Source: Hygrocybe punicea (lineage: Eukaryota; Basidiomycota; Agaricomycetes; Agaricales; Hygrophoraceae). Taken from it: DNA of 64,000 bases. Shown piece by piece: positions 12,701 to 23,243 of the stretch; positions within the stretch are counted from its first letter, which is position 1, and the number at the start of each line of letters is the position of its first letter. The stretch covers positions 2,170,001-2,234,000 of the forward strand of contig OY744469.1 in NCBI GenBank assembly GCA_963556145.1, in the 5' to 3' direction. The notes under the pieces are model-generated. The model ran no database searches. It was not told the DNA's origin and was given only the letters and a program-made list of their open reading frames with translations. A program made the position numbers and the translations under genes.

Positions 12701-13879
12701 CGAAGATTCTGTTTCGAAACGACCGTGCATACAGGAGCTGACTCCCACCTCACAGGTAGATTCATCCCATCCGTATATGTATCAGTTCATTGACAACAGT
12801 ATATGGCAAAAAGGTGCCAGGCCAATCACCTGGTCTCGACATGTATTTCAAATCCCAGCGTTGCACACCTGCTCACCATGTAGCTCTATCCCCAAACATC
12901 AGTCAATCCGCGACAATGGCCAAGCTTTGCTCACCACTTGTATTGCCAGATCAACAGAATCTCACACGGTCAGAACGCTTGTTTTCAGTTACCACAGGAA
13001 CCGACATCCGATCGATGTCGATCAAGGACAGCGATGAATTCTATCTATTCATGGACATGCATCTCGAAAATCGATGGGTATCATTCAGCATGACCTCTCA
13101 AAGATGGGTAGCTGCTACTCAGAAATATAATGAACGTTTGGAAGCGATCAATACCAAGAAAAATTGTCCTACAATCAAGAAAAACCCTCGCACACTTGTC
13201 GATCTCCTTAGTGACATGGAAACCAAAATTTCCGACCGAATTTTAAAGAACGACTACATGTGTATGTATTTTCTCGATGAACTCTTTACTCCTAACATGC
13301 ATTCAGCTACCAGGAGCAAGACTGAAACATTTTGGAGACGACATTGTGATGCCATCTCTCTGGTCAAGGCAGAGAAAGGAGGATCTGTATGTACCATCCA
13401 TGCCAAACCAACAAACCTGACCCAACATTGTCAATCAACAGCGAAGGGCCGCAATTTGCACTCGGTGTCGCACAATCATGTATCCTGGTCCGACAGGATC
13501 TCCGGAGAACCATAGGAAGGGTTATTGTTCTGATGGAGTCAAACAAGTCTCGAAGACTGACCAGGTACCCGAGTGGCCTCAGCCTCGAGGTATTTTCGAG
13601 CTTGGGACGACGTTCAACCCGATAGCATTCCTGACCACCCTCCGAGACGTCTACGAGGCATTTGTGGTACGAGGAGATGATGGAGGGGACCTTGCAATGG
13701 AATACATGGCGTTTGCAAGGCTCCTCCAGAGCCGCATGATTATCGTTCCAGACAGCCGGTGCTTGTTCAGGCTTTTCAATCTTGACATACCATGCTCAAC
13801 TCCATCTGAAATACTTGTCGAATATGATGGATTGCGCTACTTGCAAATTGACTGTCTAGCGGTGGATAAACCTGTCTAG
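9759..13879 (+). CDS. Large DDE-like (transposase-like) protein with Cys motifs, copy 2
   Basis: Same structure as the gene at 2877-6997, with two amino-acid differences: His to Arg near the middle (base 10751) and Arg to Gly before the presumed stop (base 12233). The in-frame TGA at 12283-12285 is shared. Candidate catalytic residues and both Cys clusters are unchanged. The two coding differences are the only sites seen that would tell transcripts of the two copies apart. Confidence 0.7.
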
Positions 13880-14165
13880 CGGTGGATTCAATATACTTCT
13901 TTCTTCCTTCCTTTTGGTCCTTATTTGTCATTTTTTTCATTTTTCGTGCTTTACACTCGCGTCTGTCGTTAATCTGTCACTACCTTCTCAATTCAAGTTG
14001 TCTCATTATCGAGTCTTATGTTTTATGCCAGCTAGATCTCACGTGCTCGTGGGTCTCCTTTCGGTCAATTCGGTCTACCTTGGGTCTCTCGGTCATCTCG
14101 GTCAGGCGTCGGTCTTAAACGGTCTTAAGACGGTCTTAAGAAAACCCTTCTTATGGCGGGGTTGC

Positions 14166-14173
14166 CCGTTGGA
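14166..14173. repeat. Right copy of 8-bp target site duplication (CCGTTGGA)
   Basis: Matches 400-407. From 14174 the host sequence resumes (AGATCGTCAATCTC...), matching the uninterrupted right arm near 23110-23130. Confidence 0.75.
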
Positions 14174-17097
14174 GATCGTCAATCTCTGGGTTTGGATCAC
14201 GCGGGGGCACGAGTCCGTGCAACACTGCCAAGTGCGCCTATCTAAGATCTAGTGAGGCGAACTTCAAGTCTTGACAAAAAGTACTAACCAAGGAATAGCC
14301 GATCCAGAAATTATTTCTTGCACACCCTTCTCAGGGGTATATCGTAGGTTACGAACAACTCATCGAAGATTGGCATGTTTGAAGGATTTTCGTTTTCCAT
14401 GCATATCTGACGTGCCGGCACAGGATTGTCTTCCTATGAAAGTTCAGCGAGACGCCATGATCAATATAACGCCAGTGTATCGCGACGAGCTGAGCCATAT
14501 CGCAGTACCAAGGATGGCCAATGGTTGGGTCGTAGTACATAGGAATGGCAACCTGAATTCACATCACAAGTCAGTTGACAGACCGAAAAGTTTTTTGTGT
14601 TCCTAACTGAACTTGGTTAGAGCGGCAGGACCACGACACACAGGTCTCTCCAAACATGAGAGTCAACAACCCTATCCTCCTACACCCAGTTGCCTGCCCA
14701 GCTGTCGACCATTCATTGCTGTTCAATAGCCATCATGACGGTGCATAAATGCTCATGAGACCGCCATCGCAACTCTTTCCTTCACCTCCAAATCTATCCT
14801 TCCCTTGGTATCATCCGAGCAATACAAACAATGGGCCGGAACCCGTCTGAGTGTGTCTATTGCTACCTCGTTCCGGTTGTTCTTGACCTTAGCCTGGACT
14901 GCTTTCCAGCCCTGGAGCGCCGATGTTCGTTGGTGTAGTACTCGTACGTGCTTGCCCAAAGGTCATTTATCGCTTTAGCTGATGGGTCGCGCGACTCCTT
15001 ACGCCACTAGAGCATTTGCTTATACGGAATCATGGTAGTCCAGACGTTGATGTATTTCAGCGCCTTCAAAAGGTGCGTCTGCTGGGCTCTAATAGCGATA
15101 ATTTCTAAAACCACCATTGCGATCAGAGATCGAACTTGGATAAAATGCTTGGTCCAGTGCTTTTCCTGTGGACATATCATCCAACTTACGTTTTGGCCTT
15201 TAGGTTTTATTTCTATTCACCTTAGACACCACCAACACCATGCTCGAGGCTGCTCTCGTTTATCGAATTTTTATCCTTCGCATTGGTCTGTTCAGTTCAT
15301 ATTTTGATGGCGACAACTAATACCCATCCTAAGATGCCAAGTGGCGTAAGTAGCACCGTTTGACTGTGTCCGTGTCTTGTGTTGTCTGATCGTCAATGTT
15401 TAGTCTTCGTATGTGGCAAGTTTGTTCTCTCTTGGTTGGAATCGCACGTTCATTGAGTATTCTTCAACATAGATCTAGTGTTGATGGTTCGCCTGCGAGT
15501 GGCAACACTTGCTCACTGCATAATAATCTTCGTCCATATTCTAGGTCACCATCACAACGGCTGTCCAGTTGTTCTTTGCATGGAGAGTCAATGTCCTTAC
15601 CTCCAACAAATGGGTCACTTTGGCCACAGTCATCTGCACCGTAGCGGGTATGTGTGAGTCGCATTTCTGCTTCTTCTGCTTCCTATCATGAATATATGTT
15701 TGTCCAATCCAAAAGCTGGTGGCATTGCAACCACGATAGTTGTCACTGGTCTTAATGGGTTCATCGAGTTCCAATCATTCTCCCAATTCCAGAAATTCAA
15801 ATCTGTTGTTGTGCCCACTCTCATTTTCGCCATTATGGCCGATATCATCATCGCAGTAACACTGGTTTGGCATTTGGTGAGTACGCCTTCTTTCATGTTT
15901 CATTCGTTCCGATTCAATGCTGTTGATAAGATGTTGTGCTCACGAAGCTTGTTGTGACTTTAGAAAAGCCATAAAACAGGCTTCCACTCCACAGATGATG
16001 TGATTGACAGGATCATCAGAGGTATAGGGCATTAGTTGATGATATCAACCATTCACTCAGGTCTTGTTCTTATCTGTTCAGTAACTGTACCGACCGGGAT
16101 GCTCACAACAGCCTTCGCGGGAGCGTTTATCATTTCAACACTTGTGAGTCTTCGCAAAAACTCCTGAATCATGCATGACGAGGACGTATGGTTCTTCTTC
16201 CCAGACTAATGCACCGTATGTATTTTCATCTCACTCAATCATGCGAAACGTCGAGTTCCCCTCATTAGATCGTTGGCTTTCCAATTTCCGCTCCCGAAAC
16301 TGTACACCAACTCCATGATGTCAAGCTTGAATTCTCGGGGACAATGGAGACACGCAATAATCAAAGACAACCAGCTGTCAGGCAGTACACAACAGATGAC
16401 GGAAAAGCAGCAAGGGTACAAAGGGAGCAACGGTCAAGACGTAAAGAAACGCACTTTATTCTCTGAAGCTTTTTTTTTTTTGTTGATGGTGTGCTCTTGA
16501 TACAGCCCGTCGTCTCAAAAGGCAACTCACGAACAGAGGTATTTGTTAAAGTGGAATCCTCTGTGGTTGACATTTCCAGAAACAATGTTCCAGCGCGTGA
16601 TCATGAGAGCGGTTGGGATGACCAGTAGGATGGAAAGATGCAGCCTGATCATACCTTTGTAAATGTACTATAACAACAGATTCTGTTGAAGGCCGGGTTT
16701 ATGGATGTGTACTCACTGTATAACAGATACACGAAAGTGTCTATTGGCGTTATCAGTCAAGTACAATACCATGAAATATTATCCCGTGCTGTTGTCACAA
16801 GCCTACCACTCTTTCTGTGCTTCCACCAATCGTGTTCAGCCACCGGCAACTTTTAGCATATCCCGACCAATGAATGCCCACTTGATTTCATTGATCAAGG
16901 CTCCGAGAAGGTCGTAAAATAGGACTGCAATCCGCAAGACTGTCAGTTAGAACTTAGAAGTTTGACAACGATAAGCGAATGTGATTGGCTCCGGAACTAA
17001 ACTCACTGTTCCAACTTTGCGATGCGATTTTTCACGGAGAGCAGAACTTTTTACCCTGAGCGCCGAACTGGTGCACCGTGCCTGTTCGCAGCGAAAT
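14174..17097. repeat. Inner part of left arm of inverted repeat
   Basis: Reverse-complement match to 20249-23130 with scattered substitutions and small indels. The last shared bases are CTGTTCGCAGCGAAATA at about 17081-17097. Part of the arm (from about 15890) recurs in direct orientation at 29390-30395. The first 700 bp (14174-14880) hold no gene I recognise. Confidence 0.8.
15020..16500 (+). CDS. DUF6534-like multi-span membrane protein, left arm
   Basis: The exons read as a seven-helix fungal membrane protein of the DUF6534 type. Recognisable blocks are an early helix with MVVQTLMYFSAFKRDRTW, the AVQLFFAWRVNVLTSNKW helix, the MADIIIAVTLVWHL helix, TGFHSTDDVIDRIIR, VPTGMLTTAFAGAF, and the C-terminal LPKLYTNSMMSSLNSRGQW. 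Several frame changes are explained by short introns. One stretch near 15270-15320 runs into a stop and may be a genuine frameshift, so the copy could be decayed. At least one upstream exon (near 14920-14950) probably exists, so the start is not fixed. Such proteins have no established function. The right arm carries an inverted paralogue. Confidence 0.6.
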
Positions 17098-17216
17098 ATG
17101 ACTCTTGCGAATAACGATGTCGGTGTGTGCAAAAAAAATCGCACCTGACAGAGACGCAGGGATTCACCGGTCGCAGTACCATCTTCGTCTGGGCGTCGAC
17201 AGTACTGTGAAATGAA

Positions 17217-17330
17217 CTTGTGCGAAACGTTCACATGGCCATTTTCGCCCAATGGTGCTGTGGCCACCCAAAACTTCTCCTGCTTTCCTATCCAAGTAAT
17301 AAGGAAGTCAGGGAATGAGGCAGTTAACAT
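17217..17330 (-). pseudogene. Truncated N-terminus of a pyridoxamine 5'-phosphate oxidase-family protein
   Basis: The first ~38 codons, from ATG at 17330, read FPDFLITWIGKQEKFWVATA and then PLGENGHVNVSHK, which matches the start of fungal PNPOx-like flavin-binding proteins. After that the frame shows no family resemblance. It runs toward the inverted-repeat boundary at 17097, so the rest of the gene was probably lost when the repeat formed. It is divergent from ATP4. Confidence 0.6.
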
Positions 17331-17561
17331 CGTCGATCACAATCACCGGAGTAGATGGCATCACCGTTATCTGAACTTCATGTTCTAGCGCTGGCGAGAT
17401 CGACTCGGCTTTGTTGTGGCAGGTAAATGGCTTGTTCGAGTCCACGAGTAGGCCTGAACGTGCTGGGTAGTGGTCGACGCTTTAGTCCTGTATAGAAATA
17501 CAGACCGTCGGACCAATCCAGTTATGTAAGCGTCGCTGTAACGCTACCGCTCAACCACAAA

Positions 17562-18610
17562 ATGGCTCCTCGCCTTGCATTATCTTTACTCCGGGCCTCG
17601 ACAGGTTCTCCTTTCCATTCTCTCTCTCGGACGTCCCTTTGCTCACAATGTGACACAGCCCGGTCTCATCCATTCCATCGCTTCCCACTTGCGTACGTTT
17701 TTCCCTCCTGCCAGTGCCACCTCCTCACACTACCCGCTCACACCCGGCCACCACAGCCGCACACTCGCCAGCACCCCCCAATCCCCCCCACCTCCTGCCG
17801 AGCGCGCGGCTGAACTTATCGACAAGCTCCCCTCCTCCCCGAACCTCATCACCAAGACCGGCACCGCGATCCTTGGTTCCGGTCTCCTCGCCGCAGCCAT
17901 CTCACAAGAGCTCTATGTCATGAACGAGGAGTCCGTCCTCGCACTCGGCTCTCTCATTTTCTTCGGATATCTCGCCAAGGCAATATTATTTTCTCCGTCC
18001 TTTGTTTCCCCCCCCGTTTCTACAACTCTCTGACGTGTACCGCCGTATAGATTGCCCGCGAGCCGTACCGTGACTGGGCCGATGCACACATCAAGCGTAT
18101 CAAAGGCGTCCTCGACTCCTCACGTGCTGAGCACACCCAGGCAGTCAAGGACCGTATCACCTCCGTCGAAGAAATGAAAGACGTCGTGACTCTAACCAAA
18201 GGGCTCTTTGCCCTCTCCAAGGTAAAATACTTGCGTAAAAACTACCTCGCATTTCTCACCTCTCACTATGCACCCTCACGCTGACCCACCACACAACCCA
18301 ACCCAGTCAACCGCCCACCTCGAGTCTGAAGCTTTTGTCCAGCAGCAAAAGGTCGCACTCGCCACCGAGCTCCGCAGTGTGCTCGACAGCTGGGTGCGCT
18401 TCGAGCAACAAGCTAAGGAGAGCGAGCAAGCAGCCCTGGCGCGCGCTGTGATCGACCGCGTACAAGCAGGACTGTCTGACGAGCGCACCCAGCGTGAAAT
18501 CCTGGCCGCGGCTATCGCAGAGGTCGAGTGTGCGTGCTAATCAATTTGTTGTATTTGTTTTCTTGATTGTAATTTGTCTTACAGTGTTGGTCAAAAACAA
18601 GGCTATTTAG
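17562..18610 (+). CDS. ATP4: Mitochondrial ATP synthase subunit 4 (subunit b)
   Basis: This is the peripheral stalk b-subunit of the F1Fo ATP synthase in the inner mitochondrial membrane. Exons read as 17562-17604, 17659-17692, 17757-17977, 18051-18221, 18307-18529 and 18585-18610. The presequence is short, basic and serine-rich (MAPRLALSLLRAST... RTLAST). It is followed by the conserved LIDKLPSSPNLITKTGTAIL, a hydrophobic segment around SQELYVMNEESVLALG, and a long charged helix to VKNKAI. The third intron appears to use a GC donor (AAG|GCAATA at 17978), because only that junction restores FGYLAK-IAREPYRDW. It is the only intact copy in the window. It sits between inverted-repeat arms, and a decayed copy lies at 30440-30980. 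Confidence 0.92.
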
Positions 18611-18749
18611 ACCTTCCCTGTATACCGTATGCGGAATAGAGAAGACTCATTGAACCATGGCCGATGTGTCATTTCATACAATCAGCAACTGAAAACGAAA
18701 AACGAACAACAACATGCAATGACAGAGGGAGCAACAACAACAAAATCAA

Positions 18750-20144
18750 TCAAGCACTCCGCACCATGTTCCCCCTCTTGACACAGTTGAATTTCTTTCC
18801 CATCAGCTCACCGTTTGACGTAAACAGAACTGCACCTGAGGGAGGTGCATCGCGCGACGCTTCAAGGAGGGCAGCTACGCTTATCCGGAGTGGCAAGTGG
18901 CAAGACGAAGACGAAGAATATTGTTTGAACGCTTGAAAGAAATTCGTACGGGGATCATTGGCGCTGCGCGTCAATGATTTATCAGCTTTGTGGTAGGCAA
19001 TAGCGAGGTGTGAGACGTACAGACTCGGAAATGCAGGGATTCGAGATGACAGCAAGCCCGATGTTCTTGCTGACTTTGATCCTTGGACGTCGCCGCAGAC
19101 ACTAGAGACAGAGGCAGAGGCAGAGGCAGAGGCGGAGGCAGAGGCAGAGGCAAAGGCGCATATATTCTTTGGTGCAATCCAGGAGCCATGTTTACGCGAA
19201 CCTCTCTGGAAAGTGTGTTGTTCATTTGAAGTGAAGAGGGAAGAATCAGCTAAAAATCGGGTTTTCTTGCGAGGACGGTCGTCTTGATCCGGGTCAGAGT
19301 AATATTCAGAGCCAATGGGCCGTTTCAGGATCGCCACGGGGTGTTCTCCAATCGGCTTGTCAATTTGCTTCGGATTAGATATCAGGGATCGAGGCAACTC
19401 GCGCTCGACGATTGCTTTTGTAGGAACCACAGAAGGGTTAGCCCGATTCGCTCCTGACGATGATGAATGCATTGGTTGGGAGATGTCAACTACTTGAGGA
19501 TCCCTTCCAGAAACGAAACCCATAGATTCATTCCGAGTCGTGTTGGGAGGAGCCTCAACTTGATGATCGAATGGTTGGAAGTGATCTGTGTGTGTGTGGA
19601 CGCGCCTCAGAGTAATGTATATGCGCACCAAAGAGCCATTGCAGGGGACAAACCGTCCAGCACGTATCTTGCAACAGGCATTGAAAACTGCTCGCTAACC
19701 GACTTCCATACCCAACTTGCGTGGATAACCTACAGGACAGTAAAAGTGCTCTGGTTAATCTGTTCGCCGGAGCCAGTTGTGGAACGCACCACTGCAGATC
19801 GTGATAAAAGTCTGCCACAATTACGTCAGAGGGCGTCGTCGGCGGATGTGCATAAAGGACAACGCAACTCGGAGAGCCATGGATCGCGTGGCCCATTGCA
19901 GAAGAAATAATCAGCCTTCCTGAAATCTTGCGCGGTTTGGACAAGTGTCCCGCCGTGCGTCACTTTGGGCGCGACGGTGAGGGGCGACGAAATAGCAGTG
20001 AGAATGCATACATACCCCACGCCTTCAGAAGGAAGCGAGGAACTGAAGGGCTGAAACATGCTTGAATCACCAGATGTGAGACGATGCCACCATCGTAATA
20101 ACGACCGACGAGCAGCACATACCATTTCCAGAAAAGAGCATCAT
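18750..20144 (-). CDS. Unknown, probably nuclear protein next to ATP4
   Basis: Minus-strand gene, convergent with ATP4. The last exon is long (18750 to about 19631) and encodes a serine-rich, low-complexity protein with a basic PRKKTRFL stretch that looks like a nuclear localisation signal. It also has a run of Ala-Ser repeats encoded by a GGCAGA minisatellite at 19107-19153. Upstream exons back to ATG at 20144 are less certain. I do not recognise the family. The locus is duplicated at 31020-37450, where the reading frame is destroyed. Confidence 0.45.
19107..19155. repeat. GGCAGA minisatellite
   Basis: About eight hexamer units (GAGGCA/GGCGGA variants) lie inside the preceding gene and encode the Ala-Ser run. 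The third-copy locus at 31024-31045 has only a few units, so the repeat differs in length between paralogues. Confidence 0.8.
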
Positions 20145-20248
20145 GCGAGGCGGTTCGAGGAATGGTGTCTCAGATCACGTGACAAGGCGTTCGCGCGAGC
20201 TTGTGGTATTCGTCCCAACCACCATAAATAGCACAACGAGCTAAATGT

Positions 20249-23130
20249 TATGTTATATTTCGCTGCGAACAGGTGCACGAGTTCGGCGCTCCAGGGTAAA
20301 AAGTTCTGCTCTCCGTGAAAAATCGCATCACAAAGTTGGAACAGTAGTGAGTTTAGTTCCAGAGCCACTCACGTTCGCTTACCATTGTCAAACTTCTAAC
20401 TGACAGTCTTGCGGATTGCAGTCCTATTTTACGACCTTCTCAGAGCCTTGATCAATGAAATCAAGTGGGCGTTCATTGGTCAGGTTATGCTAAAAGTTGC
20501 CAGAGGCTGAACACGATTGGTGGAAGCACATAAAGAATGGTAGGCTTTTGACATCCACGAGATAATATAACTTCCGATTGTACTTCACTGGATAACGCCA
20601 TAGACACTTTCGTGTATCTGCTATACACATCGATAAACCCGTTGTTATAGTACATTTACAAAAGCATGATGAGGCTACTGGTCATCCCAACCGCTCACAT
20701 GATCACGCGCTGGAACATTGTTTCTGGAAATCTCAACCACAGAGGATTCCGTTCGAGAGTCGCCCTTTGAGACGACGGGCTGTATGAAGAACACACCATC
20801 AACAAAAAAAAACAGCTTCAGAGAATAAGTTTCTTTACGTCTTGACCGTTGCTCCCTTTGTGCACTTGCTGCTTTTCCGTCGTCTGTTGTGTACTGCCTG
20901 ACAGCTGGTTGTCTTTGATTATTGCGTGTCTCCATTGTCCCCGAGAATTCAAGCTTGACATCATGGAGTTGGTGTACAGTTTCGGGAGCGGAAAGTAGAA
21001 AGCCAACGATCTAACGAGGGGAACTCGACGTTTTGCATGGCGATCGAGTGAGATGAAATACATACAGTGCATTAGCCTGGGGAGAAGAACCATACGTCCT
21101 GGTCATGCATGATTCAGAAGTTTTTGCGAAGACTCACGGTAAGTAATGAAATGATATACGCTCCCGCGAAGGCTGTTGTGAGCATCCCGGTCGGTACAGT
21201 TACTGAACAGAGAAGAAAAAGACCTGAGCGAATGGTTAATATCATCAACCAATGCCCTATACCTCTGATGATCCTGTCAATCACATCATCTGTGGAGTGG
21301 AAGCCTGTTTTATGGCTTTTCTAAAGTCACAACAAGCTTCGTGAGCACAACATCTTATCAACAGCAATGAATTGGAACGAATGAAACATGAAAGAAGGCG
21401 TACTCACCAAATGCCAAACCAGTGTTACCGTGATGATGACATCGGCCACGATGAAGAAAACGAGAGTGGGCACAACAATAGATTCGAATTTCTGGAATTG
21501 GGAGAATGATTGGAACTGGAGGAACCCATCAAGACCAGTGGTAGCTATCGTGGTGGCAATGCCACCAGCTTTTGGATTGGACAAACATATATTCATGATA
21601 GCAAGCAGAAGAAGCAGAAATGCGACTCACACATACCCGCTATGGTGCAGATGACTGTGGCCGAAGTGACCCATTTGTTGGAGGTAAGGACATTGACTCT
21701 CCATGCAAAGAACAACTGGACAGCCGTTGTGATGATGACCTAGAATATGGACGATGGACGAAGATTATTATGCAGTGAGTAAGTGTTGTCACTCGCAGAC
21801 GAACCATCAATACTAGATCTATGTTGAAGAATACTCAATGAACGTGCGATTCCAACCAAGAGAGAACGAACTTGCCACATATGAAGACTAGGATTGAAAA
21901 CATTGACAATCATACAACACAAGACACGGACACAGTCAAAAGGTGCTACTTACGCCACTTGGCATCTTAGGATGGGTATTAGTTGTCGCCATCAAAATAT
22001 GAATTGAACCGACCAATGCGAAGGATAACAGTTCGATAAACGAAGGCAGCCTCGAGCATGGAGTTGGTGGTGTCCAAGGTGAATAGAAATGAAACCTAAA
22101 GGCCAAAACGTAAGTTGGATGATATGTCCACAGGAAAAGCACTGGACCAAGCATTTTATCCAAGTTCGATCTCTAATCGCAATGGCGGCTTTAGAAATTA
22201 TCGCTATTAGAGCCCAGCAGACGCACCTTTTGAAGGCGCTGAAATACATCAACGTCTGGACTACCATGATTCCATATAAGCAAATGCTCTAGGGGTGTAA
22301 GGAGTCGTGCGACCCATCAGCTAAAGCGAACAATGACCTTTGGGCCAGCACATACGAGTACTACACCAACGAACACCGGCCCTTCAATTGGGCTGGAAAG
22401 CAGTCCGGGCTAAGGTCAAGAACAACCAGAACAAGGTAGCAATAGACATACATCTCAGACGGGTTCCGGATCATTGTTTGTATTGCTCGGATGATACCAA
22501 GGGAAGGATAGATTTGGAGGTGAAGGAAAGAGTTGCGATGGCGGTCTCATGAGCATTTATGCACCGTCATGATGGCTATTGAACAGCAATGAATGGTTGA
22601 CAGCTGGGCAGGCAACTGGGTGTAGGAGGATAGGGTTGTTGACTCTCATGTTTGGAGAGACCTGTGTGTCGTGGTCCTGCCGCTCTAACCAAGTTCAGTT
22701 AGGAACACAAAAAACTTTTCGGTCTGTCAACTGACTTGTGATGTGAATTCAGGTTGCCATTCCTATGTACTACGAGCCAACCATTGGCCATCCTTGGTAC
22801 TGCGATATGGCTCAGCTCGTCGCGATACACTGGCGTTATATTGATCATGGCGTCTCGCTGAACTTTCATAGGAAGACAATCCTGTGCCGGCACGTCAGAT
22901 ATGCATGGAAAACGAAAATCCTTCAAACATGCCAATCTTCGATGAGTTGTTCGTAACCTACGATATACCCCTGAGAAGGGTGTGCAAGAAATAATTTCTG
23001 GATCTGCTATTCCTTGGTTAGTACTTTTTGTCAAGACTTGAAGTTCGCCTCACTAGATCTTAGATAGTGTTGCACGGACTCGTGCCCCCGCGTGATCCAA
23101 ACCCAGAGATTGACGATCTCCAACGGTTGA
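20249..23130. repeat. Right arm of inverted repeat, inner part
   Basis: Inverted counterpart of 14174-17097. It reads through the insertion site of the tandem element without interruption near 23118-23135 and so records the ancestral sequence of the left arm. Confidence 0.8.
20818..22285 (-). CDS. DUF6534-like multi-span membrane protein, right arm
   Basis: Inverted paralogue of the gene at 15020-16500. The same blocks are recognisable, including MVVQTLMYFSAFKR, FLWTYHPTYVLAF, the VADVIITVTLVWHL helix, and LPKLYTNSMMSSLNSRGQW before the stop at 20818. An upstream exon with GPVFVGVVLVC near 22340-22390 probably supplies the first helix. Differences from the left copy are mostly substitutions. 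The intact state of every exon is not established. Confidence 0.55.
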
Positions 23131-23243
23131 ACCTTGAAGGCTTCTCGGAGCCGGGTCCGCCTATGTCTGCAACTGCCCTTTCAGACCTGTCCCTAGATCT
23201 CTTGGCGTTTCCTTGGCTGTGATTTTATGGCTCGATATTTGTG

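Larger units (their letters stand above)
7291..14165. mobile_element. Mobile element copy 2, head-to-tail with copy 1
   Basis: Every feature of copy 1 is repeated at +6882, including both presumed nonsense codons and the subterminal motifs. The unit ends at the right target duplication (14166-14173). Its near identity to copy 1 means the duplication is very recent, or is an assembly effect that raw reads would resolve. Confidence 0.85.

Noticed and set aside
15360..15664. Separate small genes in the arm (Ser-rich frames)
   Set aside because: These are other-frame readings across introns of the DUF6534-like gene.
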